Below, piece after piece: positions 26,656 to 35,326 of a stretch of DNA of 64,000 nt. Source of the DNA: Pseudomonas koreensis (lineage in GTDB: Bacteria; Pseudomonadota; Gammaproteobacteria; Pseudomonadales; Pseudomonadaceae); the NCBI RefSeq assembly GCF_025447595.1, contig NZ_JAOEJU010000001.1, forward strand, positions 744,001 through 808,000, given 5' to 3'. Below the pieces are notes generated by a model. It had not been told where the DNA came from and did no database searches. It worked only from the letters and a program-made list of their open reading frames with translations. How positions within the stretch are numbered: the first letter of the stretch is position 1; every line of letters begins with the position of its first letter. Made by a program: the position numbers and the translations under genes.

Positions 26656-26950
26656 CTTCGCTACCAAACGAAGAGGTGGTGGCCATGCACGGGTTGGTAG
26701 ACCGGTGACTTGGAGAACCGGCGCGCTCGAAAGCGCCCCACGCATGGCCACCATAAAAGCACGGACGGATGAGCGTCCGAATACGGTGAATTGCGCAACA
26801 AGTCAGATCCGGGCTACCAAACCCGATCGCTGTTTTTCAGCGACGGGACAACGATAAAACCCGGCCCTTGAGCGCACAAGCCGGCGGATTCTGGCTTAGT
26901 CGTAGGCAACGGCGCAAGGCTGTGTAGCCTGGGGTGCATGTCCGAACATG
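26656..26950 (-). ncRNA. Candidate structured leader RNA of the DUF6124 gene
   Basis: No protein gene is supported in 26619-27017. On the - strand the region can fold into a series of hairpins: CATGT/ACATG near 26937-26950, TCGCTG/CAGCGA near 26826-26843, CGGG-TTTGGTAG-CCCG (26810-26825), CGGACG/CGTCCG (26762-26779), an 11-bp stem pairing 26678-26688 with 26742-26752 that encloses two smaller hairpins, and CTTCG-TTTGGTAG-CGAAG (26656-26673). Two separate hairpins share the identical 8-nt loop TTTGGTAG, and the enclosed hairpin carries a related CTACCAA stretch. The last hairpin ends about 40 nt before the start codon. Class unknown; a cis-regulatory leader or a small RNA are both possible. 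Confidence 0.45.
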
Positions 26951-26987
26951 TCGCTTAAACACCACACTTAAACACCCTCGCATCAGA

Positions 26988-27014
26988 TCGTTCCCACGCT
27001 CCGCGTGGGAACGA
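26988..27014. repeat. Short palindromic repeat, second family
   Basis: TCGTTCCCACGCTCCGCGTGGGAACGA, near-identical to the copy at 26215-26241 apart from the loop. It lies at the 3' end of the VOC gene. Confidence 0.85.
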
Positions 27015-27017
27015 GCA

Positions 27018-27380
27018 TCACCCTATGGATTTCGCATCCAGCTCAAGCACCAACCCGCCCGGCATCTGCACAAAAATCTGCCAGATCCCGTCCTCCGGCA
27101 CCTGCGCCACCTGGTACGGCAACCCACTGCCCTGCACCCGCGCCAAAACCACCGCCGCATCTTCATCGGTGCGAAACGCAATATGGCTCAAAGCAGCGTC
27201 CTCGGATGAAGGCTGCTCAATCACATGTACCAACGCCTCCCCTTCCTGATACAACCACCGCCCCGGAAACGGAAAGGGCGGCCTACGCCCCGGCGTCAAT
27301 TCCAATAACCCGCCGAAAGCGTCCTCTAGCGCCTGACCGTCAGCAGTGTTGAAGGCCAGATGATCAAATGTCCAAGTCAT
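27018..27380 (-). CDS. VOC superfamily (glyoxalase-like) protein
   Basis: Single-domain VOC protein of 120 residues with the typical start TWTFDHLAFNTADG and paired beta-alpha-beta-beta-beta units. Possible metal ligands are His7, the His in LSHIAFRTD and the Glu in LVLELD. The substrate is unknown; members include glyoxalases, dioxygenases and antibiotic-binding proteins. It diverges from a LysR regulator with a 97-bp gap, a common regulator-target pairing. Confidence 0.78.
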   Translation of the reverse strand: MTWTFDHLAFNTADGQALEDAFGGLLELTPGRRPPFPFPGRWLYQEGEALVHVIEQPSSEDAALSHIAFRTDEDAAVVLARVQGSGLPYQVAQVPEDGIWQIFVQMPGGLVLELDAKSIG

Positions 27381-27477
27381 GTCTGTCTCCTGCAGTTATT
27401 CAGGATTCCAGTATCTGCGCTTGCCAATCCCGGAAAAATCCCGCAAAACGCCAAGGATCTTCAACGGATTTTTACTA

Positions 27478-28386
27478 ATGAGCTCAATCCTCGATCTGGA
27501 AATCTTCGTGCGCACTGCCGACTCCGGGAGCATCTCCGCCGCTGCCCGAGCGCTGGAGCTGACCCCGGCCGCCGCCAGCATCGCGCTGAAACGTCTGGAA
27601 ACCCGCCTCGGCATCCGCCTCTTCGCCCGCTCCACCCGCAGCATGCGCCTGACCGAAGAAGGCCGGCGCTATCTGGAAAGCGTGCGACTGGCGCTGGCCA
27701 CTCTGGCCGAGGGTGAGCAAGCACTGAAGCAGCAGACCGAAGGCCTGAGCGGCGTGCTGCAACTGGCGGCGCCGTCGGACTTCGGGCGCAATGTGTTGCT
27801 GCCGTGGCTGGACGATTTCAAGCGCGAGCACCCGCACATTCAACTGCAACTGTTGCTCAATGACCGACATGCGGATCTGTTTCGCGAGACAGTCGATGTC
27901 GCGCTGCGCTTTGGCGTGCCGAGTGATTCGACGCTGGTGGCGCTGCCGATTCTGCCCGAGCATCGGCGTGTGGCTTGCGCCAGTCCCGCGTATCTGGAAT
28001 ATCACGGCACACCGCATAACCCTGCCGAATTGAGCGAACACAGTGCCCTGCTCTACCTTCGCAACGGCCGGCCTTACAACACCTGGCGCTTCCATCGCGA
28101 CGACGAAACGGTCGAGGTCGAAGTACGCGGCGACTACCTCAGCGACGACGGCGAAGTCGCGCGACGCTGGGCGCTCGCCGGGCACGGGATCGCCTACAAG
28201 GCTTGGCTCGACGTGGCCGAAGACGTGCGCGCCGGGCGGCTGGTGACGCTGTTCGATGAATGGCACGGCGAGAGCGTGCCGTTCAATCTGTTGTGTCCGC
28301 ACCGGGTGCAGGTGTCGGAGCGGGTGAAGGTGTTAAAAACTTTTTTAAAGGAGCGCTGCGAAATTTTGACTCAGTATCGCATCTAA
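27478..28386 (+). CDS. LysR-family transcriptional regulator
   Basis: Regulator of 302 residues. The N-terminal winged helix (about 1-60) includes AAARALELTPAAASIALKRL, and the effector domain starts near GVLQLAAPSDFGRN (about 92). It resembles the branch of LysR regulators that control neighbouring oxidoreductases or exporters. The ATG at 27478 is preferred on domain grounds although no clear Shine-Dalgarno is seen; an upstream start at 27379 would add an unrelated extension. The divergent VOC gene is the likely target. Confidence 0.9.
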   Translation: MSSILDLEIFVRTADSGSISAAARALELTPAAASIALKRLETRLGIRLFARSTRSMRLTEEGRRYLESVRLALATLAEGEQALKQQTEGLSGVLQLAAPSDFGRNVLLPWLDDFKREHPHIQLQLLLNDRHADLFRETVDVALRFGVPSDSTLVALPILPEHRRVACASPAYLEYHGTPHNPAELSEHSALLYLRNGRPYNTWRFHRDDETVEVEVRGDYLSDDGEVARRWALAGHGIAYKAWLDVAEDVRAGRLVTLFDEWHGESVPFNLLCPHRVQVSERVKVLKTFLKERCEILTQYRI

Positions 28387-28470
28387 GACCCTCAGTACTT
28401 TCTTGCAATGTTCTAGTTCAAATTATTTAGGCTTCGGGACAAGGCTCTGTCCCGACACCAATGGTCCGGT

Positions 28471-30426
28471 TTAGATCGGGACCAAGCACCATGCAATCCA
28501 GACGTAGTTATACACATAGGTATTAAACGAATAGTCCACCCTAATATATCCGTGCCAGCGCCCGAAACTAACGCAACACCATGTGTTTTCGGTACGAACT
28601 GGAGGTAGATAAGTGCGCAGGATATCGTTCCTGAAAACTCCGTTATACGTATTGACCCCTCCCAATGAGTTCATCCATTGAACTGCATCAACAGGTGTCA
28701 TTGCGGTGCGACTAATTTCCAGCTTGAATTTATTAGTCACCGCAACTACATAAGACAAAGTACTGCCTTCTTGATCGGTAACATAGATAGTTGCCACGCC
28801 ACTTTTCAACCCCACCACTTGACCCTGTGCCGTCACGGGAGCCGTCAGTGGATCAGACGATGCATAGTCATACGGCGGTATCCCTCCGATTGGACCCCTA
28901 ACGCCGGTATTGCCAATCGAATCCTCCCCTGTTTTCGGCCACCCATCGACCTTCACCGAAAACCCATTCAACTTCATCTGCGTCCGATCAATGCTCAACG
29001 CCAACCGCTCAATCGCCCAAGGCTCCGAAACCAACTGATTCCCTGCCTTTTCCCGGGCAGTAAAAACATGCCGCCCAACAGCAATCGATATCGCTGTGCT
29101 TTTCCATTTGTAATCAGCGCCCGTACGGACCTCCTGGACAACCGTCGTACCATCAAGAATCTCCAATACAGCGTCCGTAAGGGCGGACCCTTCAAGGATT
29201 ATCTTGTTGTGGGAAACGGAACCTCCGTTTTCCAACACAACGCCGGCCAGGTCCTTGGCCCCGGTAATGACCGGCGCCAGAATGACCCGCGCCATCGCCA
29301 CTCGAGATCGCGCGATGACCACCCCGCCCCTGACTTGCTCGTAACTGACCCTGACCACGCTGTCGGCAATGACCTTGGCGTTGGGAATCATCAATTTCTG
29401 CACGAACGGGATGCGCGCGACAGTAGCTTCAACGCTGTGTTCCACCGGCGTACCGCCGGAGTTTGGCGTTGCCACATATTTCACACGAATAATGTCCTCT
29501 GTTGCCCATGTCGGGGCCAATACGTGTACCTGAATGGTCAGGTCGTTGGCACCGAGCTTGTTCTTGTCAATGGTTTCCGGGGCATCATTGGGATCATCCG
29601 GGTCTTCGGTGATATCAGGTGCTGTCAAACGCCCCCCCTGCAAATCAACAGCCACTAACGTGGGTGCCGACCATGGGGAGTCCGAGTCAGCCCCATTGCC
29701 GACTTGATCGTCGACCGTGAAGTTGAAAACAGCCTGCGGATGGTCTTTGACCTGTTCAAGATCAGCTTTTTTCAATGTGAGACAAATTCGTGTGGGTACA
29801 GCTGTCGGCGTCAAGGGTGCCTCATCCACAGTAACCTTGCGGAATACATCATGACCGTTGCAGTTCAGGCGAATTGTGTTGAACGCCCCACAATAGGGGT
29901 ATTCGAAACAAACATGTACACCCTGTTCGGCGCGATCCGCATCGATTCCATAGTCCAGCACATCCTGCGGCAAGATAAGCTTGAGCTCAGAATGGCCTGG
30001 TCCGCCGGGAGTGCGATTCTCCTTGCCGGGTCGAACGCCGTAATAAAGGACTCGCAGCGGTGGTTCGGAGGTTCCTTGGTTCTGACTGCCTCTGGTCACA
30101 GTGTAAGTCAGCTCATTGATGATATCTGCACCGGATAACAGCTTGTTTTTCGGGATGTACAAAATGACTGCATCGTCAGTGGACTGGGTTTGAGTACTGG
30201 CAATATTCGGTTCGTCGTTCAAATTCAGAGAGACAGTGTCTCCCGGAGCTTGATCGACATAAGGATCGACCCTGACTTTCGCCCCCATAGGGGTCAGATC
30301 GTAGTAATTGATGGCAATGCCACAATCTGCCCCCACGACCGACTTGTTGCTGTCGACCAGATCGGGTGGATACAACACAAGCACAGCGTTATCGCTATCT
30401 GGTTGTTCCAGTGTTTCAGTGTTCAT
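28471..30426 (-). CDS. Large beta-modular protein with Big2-like domain
   Basis: Product of 651 residues with no signal peptide or transmembrane helix. Modules of about 100-120 residues cover roughly 15-130, 130-235, 235-370 and 370-470. The first has GDTVSLNLNDEP and IPKNKLLSGADIINELTYTV, which align with the proteins at 10388-13361. Near 500-570 a Big2-type bacterial Ig-like domain is evident (YASSDPLTAPVTAQGQVVGL, then KSGVATIYVTDQEG). The last 60 residues are aromatic and Cys-rich (TWCCVSFGRWHGYIRVDY). The ATG at 30426 has AGGAG 7 nt upstream. A 28-bp palindrome centred 95 bp before the start is the probable regulatory site. Function unknown; more AT-rich than core neighbours. Confidence 0.72.
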   Translation of the reverse strand: MNTETLEQPDSDNAVLVLYPPDLVDSNKSVVGADCGIAINYYDLTPMGAKVRVDPYVDQAPGDTVSLNLNDEPNIASTQTQSTDDAVILYIPKNKLLSGADIINELTYTVTRGSQNQGTSEPPLRVLYYGVRPGKENRTPGGPGHSELKLILPQDVLDYGIDADRAEQGVHVCFEYPYCGAFNTIRLNCNGHDVFRKVTVDEAPLTPTAVPTRICLTLKKADLEQVKDHPQAVFNFTVDDQVGNGADSDSPWSAPTLVAVDLQGGRLTAPDITEDPDDPNDAPETIDKNKLGANDLTIQVHVLAPTWATEDIIRVKYVATPNSGGTPVEHSVEATVARIPFVQKLMIPNAKVIADSVVRVSYEQVRGGVVIARSRVAMARVILAPVITGAKDLAGVVLENGGSVSHNKIILEGSALTDAVLEILDGTTVVQEVRTGADYKWKSTAISIAVGRHVFTAREKAGNQLVSEPWAIERLALSIDRTQMKLNGFSVKVDGWPKTGEDSIGNTGVRGPIGGIPPYDYASSDPLTAPVTAQGQVVGLKSGVATIYVTDQEGSTLSYVVAVTNKFKLEISRTAMTPVDAVQWMNSLGGVNTYNGVFRNDILRTYLPPVRTENTWCCVSFGRWHGYIRVDYSFNTYVYNYVWIAWCLVPI

Positions 30427-30507
30427 GGCAACGCTCCTGAGTCATCGAAAATTTCGCCCAGATACTCTCGGGTCTCAGATGAAATAAGAGCTGATGCCGA
30501 AGTCCGT

Positions 30508-30535
30508 TCGCTACTGTCAGATCTGACAGTAGCGA
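30508..30535 (-). promoter_or_regulatory. 28-bp perfect palindrome, lux-box-like
   Basis: TCGCTACTGTCAGA and its exact complement, with no mismatch. The core ACTGTCAGATCTGACAGT has the CTG-N3-GATC-N3-CAG layout of LuxR-type sites. On the - strand CTTATT (candidate -10) begins 34 bp from the centre, and the start codon of the beta-modular gene is 95 bp away. The aldo/keto reductase gene begins 158 bp away on the other side, so it could also be affected. Nothing else is seen in 30427-30679. Confidence 0.7.
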
Positions 30536-30679
30536 CAAGTGGTTGCCTGTTATCGTTTTATATCTGTGGATCGAGCGTTTACTTCGACCGGACTTCCGTA
30601 GCCTGCGATAAATCGGATTGCCCCCAGCAAGGTTTCTGGTATTTGATGGAAGCTTTCCCACCGACAAAAGGATTTCGGC

Positions 30680-31693
30680 ATGAGCTATCGCACACTGGGT
30701 CACTCGGGGTTGCAGGTGTCTACCCTCACCCTCGGCACGATGATGTTCGGCGAGCAGACCAGCGCAGAAGACTCGCTGCGCATCATCGACAAGGCCTGGG
30801 ATCAGGGCATCAATTTCATCGACACGGCGGACGTCTACACCAACGGCCGCTCGGAAGAGATCGTCGGCGAGGCCATCGCCCGTCATCGGCATGAATGGGT
30901 GCTGGCGACCAAGGTCGGCTTCGGCCCGGTGGACGGCGTGCCGAATCGCAGCGGTCTGAGCCGCAAGCACATTTTCAATGGTCTGGAGGCCAGCCTGACC
31001 CGGCTCGGCACCGACTACCTCGACATCTATTACCTGCACCGCGAAGACCACAACACCCCGTTGGAAGTCACGATCTCGGCGATTGGCGATCTGATTCGCC
31101 AGGGCAAGATCCGTTATTGGGGCCTGTCGAACTATCGTGGCTGGCGGATTGCCGAGGTGATTCGCGTGGCGGACAAACTCGGCGTTGATCGCCCGGTGAT
31201 CAGCCAGCCGCTGTACAACATCGTCAACCGTCAGGCCGAAACCGAGCAAATCACCGCCGCCCAGACTTACGGCCTCGGCGTGGTGCCTTACAGCCCGCTG
31301 GCCCGTGGTGTGCTCAGCGGCAAGTACGCACCGGACGTGACCCCTGACGCCAACAGCCGCGCCGGGCGTCAGGACAAGCGGATTCTGGAGACTGAATGGC
31401 GGGTGGAGTCGCTGCGCATTGCCCAGCAGATTCAGCAATACACCCAGGAGCGCGGGGTCGGGATTGTCGAGTTTGCGATTGCCTGGGTGCTGAACAACGG
31501 CGCAGTGACGTCGGCGATTGTCGGGCCGCGCACCGAAGAACAATGGGACGCGTACACCAAGGCGCAGGCGATGAAGATTACGGCGGAGGATGAGGCGTTT
31601 ATCGACTCGCTGGTGACGCCGGGGCATGCGTCGACGCCGGGGTTCAATGATGTGAGCCATTTTGTGCCAGGCCGTAAACCGCGCCAGGTTTAA
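30680..31693 (+). CDS. Aldo/keto reductase
   Basis: NADPH-dependent oxidoreductase of 337 residues with a TIM-barrel fold. The catalytic tetrad is visible: Asp and Tyr in DTADVYTNGRS (about 54-64), Lys in VLATKVGFG and His in YYLHREDHN. The C-terminal cofactor region is SAIVGPRTEEQ. It resembles the YajO/Tas branch that reduces aldehydes and ketones. It is a single gene with AAAAGGATTTCGGC before the ATG, followed by a REP cluster. Confidence 0.93.
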   Translation: MSYRTLGHSGLQVSTLTLGTMMFGEQTSAEDSLRIIDKAWDQGINFIDTADVYTNGRSEEIVGEAIARHRHEWVLATKVGFGPVDGVPNRSGLSRKHIFNGLEASLTRLGTDYLDIYYLHREDHNTPLEVTISAIGDLIRQGKIRYWGLSNYRGWRIAEVIRVADKLGVDRPVISQPLYNIVNRQAETEQITAAQTYGLGVVPYSPLARGVLSGKYAPDVTPDANSRAGRQDKRILETEWRVESLRIAQQIQQYTQERGVGIVEFAIAWVLNNGAVTSAIVGPRTEEQWDAYTKAQAMKITAEDEAFIDSLVTPGHASTPGFNDVSHFVPGRKPRQV

Positions 31694-31697
31694 AAGC

Positions 31698-31869
31698 ATC
31701 GCGAGCAAGCTCGCTCCCACAGGGATCTTGGGTGAATGCAGATCATGTGTTCCGCACGGACCCAATGTGGGAGCGAGCCTGCTCGCGATAGCGATAGTCG
31801 ATACACCACCTATGCTTAATGTGCTGACCTCATCGTCGGATCGCCGCCCGGAGCAGGCTCGCTCCCACA
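31698..31869. repeat. REP cluster of three units
   Basis: Three units at 31698-31721, 31766-31789 and 31847-31869, alternating in orientation. The last is truncated on its outer side (CCCGGAGCAGGCTC). It fills most of the gap 31694-31970 between the aldo/keto reductase and the RarD-like gene; no ORF is supported there. Confidence 0.88.
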
Positions 31870-31970
31870 GGTTTTGTCTCATGTGGGAAATATTGATCAC
31901 TCGGCCAATATTCAGCACAAAAAACACGTATCCTGCGCGCCCCGTTTGACCATCACCCCGCGAGGACAGT

Positions 31971-32852
31971 TTGTCTAAAGGTATCGCTCTCTCGGTAACA
32001 GCTTCGACGCTGTTTGCCGTCATGTATTACTACACCTCGTTGCTCACCCCTTTGAGCGGCGTGGAAATTTTCGGTTGGCGGATGCTGCTGACCGTGCCCT
32101 GCATGACCGTTTTCATGTTGTTGTCCGGTGAATGGCGGCGGGTGCTGGAGTTGCTGCGCCGGGTTCCTGCACTGCCGAAGTTGATCGGTGGCCTGATCGT
32201 TTCGTCCGCGTTACTGGGCGTGCAGTTGTGGCTGTTCATGTGGGCGCCGCTCAACGGTTACAGCCTTGATGTGTCACTGGGCTATTTCCTGTTGCCGCTG
32301 GCCATGGTCCTGACCGGCCGCATTGCTTATGGCGAAAGCCTGTCGTACCTGCAAAAAGTCGCGGTGTTTTTTGCCAGCCTCGGCGTGTTGAACGAGTTGT
32401 ATCAGGTCGGCGGTTTTTCCTGGGCGACGCTGGTGGTGGTCGTCGGTTACCCGCTGTACTTCGTGCTGCGCAAATACCTCAAGACTGACAACCTCGGCGG
32501 TTTGTGGGTCGACATGACTTTAATGCTGCCGGTGGCGTACTGGTTTGTGCGCGGCGGCGAACAGGGTTTCGGCGTGTTCGATCAGTACCCGGCGCTGACG
32601 TGGCTGATTCCGTTGCTCGGCCTGATCAGTGCGTCGGCGCTGGTGGTGTATATCATTGCCAGCCGCTTGCTGCCGTTCAGCCTGTTCGGTTTGTTGAGTT
32701 ACGTTGAGCCGGTGCTGTTGCTGGGTGTGGCGCTGCTGCTCGGCGAGAGCATCAAGCCCGGCGAATGGCTGACCTACATCCCGATCTGGCTCGCAGTCGT
32801 GGTGCTGGTGTTTGAAGGCTTCAAGCACCTGATGCGCCAGCGCAGACCCTAA
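31971..32852 (+). CDS. rarD: EamA family transporter, RarD-like
   Basis: Inner-membrane protein of 293 residues with about ten hydrophobic helices in two EamA halves. The N-terminal region SKGIALSVTASTLFAVMYYY and GVEIFGWRMLLTVPCM match RarD proteins of the drug/metabolite transporter superfamily. The start is a TTG at 31971, preceded by GAGGAC. The true substrate is not known for most RarD proteins. A REP pair follows the stop. Confidence 0.85.
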   Translation: MSKGIALSVTASTLFAVMYYYTSLLTPLSGVEIFGWRMLLTVPCMTVFMLLSGEWRRVLELLRRVPALPKLIGGLIVSSALLGVQLWLFMWAPLNGYSLDVSLGYFLLPLAMVLTGRIAYGESLSYLQKVAVFFASLGVLNELYQVGGFSWATLVVVVGYPLYFVLRKYLKTDNLGGLWVDMTLMLPVAYWFVRGGEQGFGVFDQYPALTWLIPLLGLISASALVVYIIASRLLPFSLFGLLSYVEPVLLLGVALLLGESIKPGEWLTYIPIWLAVVVLVFEGFKHLMRQRRP

Positions 32853-32868
32853 AAGCAATACAAACAAC

Positions 32869-32958
32869 TGTGGGAGCGAGCTTGCTCGCGAAGGCGTCGG
32901 ATCAGTCAACTGAAGTGTTGAATGAACGATTGCTTTCGCGAGCAAGCTCGCTCCCACA
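32869..32958. repeat. REP element pair (inverted)
   Basis: REP units at 32869-32892 and 32935-32958 between the convergent ends of rarD and hpd. The second ends 20 bp from the hpd stop codon. Confidence 0.9.
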
Positions 32959-32978
32959 GTTTTTATCGGTGCAGCTAA

Positions 32979-34055
32979 TTACTCGGTGGCGAGCACGCCA
33001 CGACGCACCTGGTCACGCTCGATCGATTCGAACAGTGCCTTGAAGTTGCCTTCGCCGAAACCATCGTCACCCTTACGCTGGATGAATTCGAAGAACACCG
33101 GGCCCATCAGGGTTTCCGAGAAGATCTGCAGCAGCAGACGCTTGTCTTCTTTATCCGACGCACCGTCGAGCAGGATCCCGCGCGATTGCAGTTGATCGAC
33201 CGGCTCGCCGTGGTTCGGCAGGCGACCTTCGAGCATTTCGTAATAGGTGTCCGGCGGCGCGGTCATGAAGCGCATGCCGATCTTCTTCAACTGATCCCAG
33301 GTCTTGACCAGGTCGTCGGTGAGGAACGCCACGTGCTGGATGCCCTCGCCGTTGAACTGCATCAGGAACTCTTCGATCTGCCCGGCGCCCTTCGACGACT
33401 CTTCGTTGAGCGGGATGCGGATCATGCCGTCCGGTGCGGTCATCGCTTTCGAGGTCAGGCCGGTGTATTCGCCCTTGATGTCGAAGTAGCGGATTTCGCG
33501 GAAGTTGAACAACTTCTCGTAGAAGTTCGCCCAGTAGGCCATGCGGCCGCGATACACGTTGTGGGTCAGGTGGTCGATGATCTTCAGGCCGGCACCGACC
33601 GGATTGCGGTCAACGCCTTCCAGGAACACGAAGTCGATGTCATAGATTGAGCTGCCTTCGCCGAAACGGTCGATCAGGTACAGCGGCGCGCCGCCGATGC
33701 CTTTGATCGCCGGCAGGTTCAGCTCCATCGGACCGGTTTCGATGTGGATCGGCTGGGCGCCGAGTTCCAGTGCACGGTTATAGGCCTTCTGCGAATCCTT
33801 GACCCGGAACGCCATGCCGCACACCGACGGGCCGTGCTCAGCCGCGAAGTAGGAAGCAACGCTATGGGGTTCGTTGTTGAGGATCAGGTTGATCGCGCCC
33901 TGGCGATACAGGTGCACGTTCTTGGAACGGTGGGTCGCGACCTTGGTGAAGCCCATGATCTCGAAGATCGGCTCCAGGGTGCCAGGTGTCGGCGATGCGA
34001 ACTCGATGAACTCGAAGCCCATCAGGCCCATTGGGTTTTCGTATAAATCTGCCAT
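32979..34055 (-). CDS. hpd: 4-hydroxyphenylpyruvate dioxygenase
   Basis: Non-haem Fe(II) enzyme of 358 residues that turns 4-hydroxyphenylpyruvate into homogentisate in tyrosine breakdown. It has two VOC domains, an N-terminal non-catalytic one and a C-terminal catalytic one. The iron ligands are His in IIDHLTHNV, His in [11 protein letters not shown] and Glu in [13 protein letters not shown] near the C-terminus. Length and sequence match Pseudomonas HPPD. It is a single gene here; the homogentisate genes are not in the window. A small conserved-looking ORF lies just upstream. Confidence 0.98.
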   Translation of the reverse strand: MADLYENPMGLMGFEFIEFASPTPGTLEPIFEIMGFTKVATHRSKNVHLYRQGAINLILNNEPHSVASYFAAEHGPSVCGMAFRVKDSQKAYNRALELGAQPIHIETGPMELNLPAIKGIGGAPLYLIDRFGEGSSIYDIDFVFLEGVDRNPVGAGLKIIDHLTHNVYRGRMAYWANFYEKLFNFREIRYFDIKGEYTGLTSKAMTAPDGMIRIPLNEESSKGAGQIEEFLMQFNGEGIQHVAFLTDDLVKTWDQLKKIGMRFMTAPPDTYYEMLEGRLPNHGEPVDQLQSRGILLDGASDKEDKRLLLQIFSETLMGPVFFEFIQRKGDDGFGEGNFKALFESIERDQVRRGVLATE

Positions 34056-34091
34056 GGTTGGCGCCTCATCATTCTTATCAATTAACCAGAG

Positions 34092-34196
34092 TTATTTGTC
34101 AGTAATGCTGAGACCGGTGGGTGGCGCACAGGAGATGCCACGCACACTGCGGGCGAGGAAGTCACCGTAGATCAGTTGAAACCCGAATATCTTCAT
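34092..34196 (-). CDS. Small ORF upstream of hpd (34 residues)
   Basis: Encodes MKIFGFQLIYGDFLARSVRG followed by 14 residues ending SITDK. It ends 36 bp before the hpd start and in the same direction. No strong Shine-Dalgarno is seen (GGGTC only). The two Phe/Tyr-rich halves resemble a leader peptide, but no attenuator hairpin is obvious, so I cannot say whether it regulates hpd. The rest of 34197-34301 contains the likely promoter region and no gene. Confidence 0.4.
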   Translation of the reverse strand: MKIFGFQLIYGDFLARSVRGISCAPPTGLSITDK

Positions 34197-34301
34197 TGTC
34201 GACCCAAGGCTCTTGCGGGCGAGGCTTCTGCTGCCAGAAGACGATTATTATTGTATGCGTAAACGGATTCTACACAGCGTAAATAGGGTTGTCTGCCCTC
34301 T

Positions 34302-35249
34302 CTATAAAATCCGCTTTTTTCGGCCCGGCGCAAGGGGTTTGTTGCACAGCCAGATGCCCGTCAGAATCAGCACGCCGCCCAGGCACATGGGCATCGTCAG
34401 TTGTTCGCCCAGCAGGACGGCACCGGCCAGCACGGCGGTCAGCGGATTGAGCGCGATGAACACGCCCGCACGGGTGGCGCCGATTTTACAGATGCCATCG
34501 TAGTAACCGATGTAGGCCAGCGCCGAGCCGAGTACGCCAAGATAGGCCAGGCTCAGCCATTGGCGTGTGCCGAGTGCGGCCACCGCCGCAACGTCCACTT
34601 CGCCTCGGCTCAGGGCCAGTACCCACAACATCAGGGTGCCGAGCAGAATCGAAAAGGTCACGGTCTGCACCGGACCGATGCTCTGGTTGAGGCTGCGGGA
34701 AAACAGCGAATAAATGCCCCAGCTCAGCACGCAACCAAGGATCAGCAGGTCGCCGATCCACGCGTCCGGCGTTCCGCTCAGCAAGTGCGGGTTGCGACTG
34801 ACGATCACCACAGCCGCCCCGCTGATACAGATCCCGATTCCGATCACTTTCAGCCGGCTTAACCGCTCTTTGAACAGCAGCCAGGATGCAAGACCGATCA
34901 CCGCCGGATTCAACGCCACGATCAGTGAAGCCCGTGAAGCGTTGATGTATTGCAACCCGTAAAAGAAGCACAGGTTGTAGAAGAAAATTCCGAAGAAACC
35001 CAGCATCGCCAGTTGCAGCCACTGGCGGACTTTCGGCCTCACCAACGCAATCCCTGCAATCCGCAGAAAACCGAGCAACGCTACACTGGCGAGCAGAAAC
35101 CGCAGGCTGGCGGCAAAAGCCGGGCTCAGGCTTCCGGCCAGAAATCGTCCCGCTACCCACGTCCCACCCCAAATCATGGTGACCAAGGCCAGATTCAGAT
35201 AAACCGGCAGATCTGAAGTTGTAACGCGGCTTTGCTCATAACTGCTCAT
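34302..35249 (-). CDS. EamA family (DMT) exporter
   Basis: Inner-membrane protein of 315 residues with about ten helices in two EamA repeats; marks are LVTMIWGGTWVAGRFLAG and INASRASLIVALNPAV in the first, GAVLLGEQLTMPMCLGG in the second. The family exports amino acids and other metabolites. The ATG at 35249 follows GAGGAG; an upstream in-frame start at 35306 lacks this. It is divergent from a LysR gene, 77 bp away, its probable regulator. Confidence 0.9.
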   Translation of the reverse strand: MSSYEQSRVTTSDLPVYLNLALVTMIWGGTWVAGRFLAGSLSPAFAASLRFLLASVALLGFLRIAGIALVRPKVRQWLQLAMLGFFGIFFYNLCFFYGLQYINASRASLIVALNPAVIGLASWLLFKERLSRLKVIGIGICISGAAVVIVSRNPHLLSGTPDAWIGDLLILGCVLSWGIYSLFSRSLNQSIGPVQTVTFSILLGTLMLWVLALSRGEVDVAAVAALGTRQWLSLAYLGVLGSALAYIGYYDGICKIGATRAGVFIALNPLTAVLAGAVLLGEQLTMPMCLGGVLILTGIWLCNKPLAPGRKKRIL

Positions 35250-35326
35250 AACTCTCCTCACGACACGCCAGACGAATGACTTATCATTCGACTTATTCTT
35301 CATCATCGTAAAATGAGTCTTTACTC

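Noticed and set aside
26410..26754. 114-residue - strand ORF over the DUF6124 leader
   Set aside because: It overlaps the DUF6124 gene out of frame and covers the hairpin region; the start MVAMRGALSSAP comes from the 11-bp stem. The structured RNA explanation fits better.
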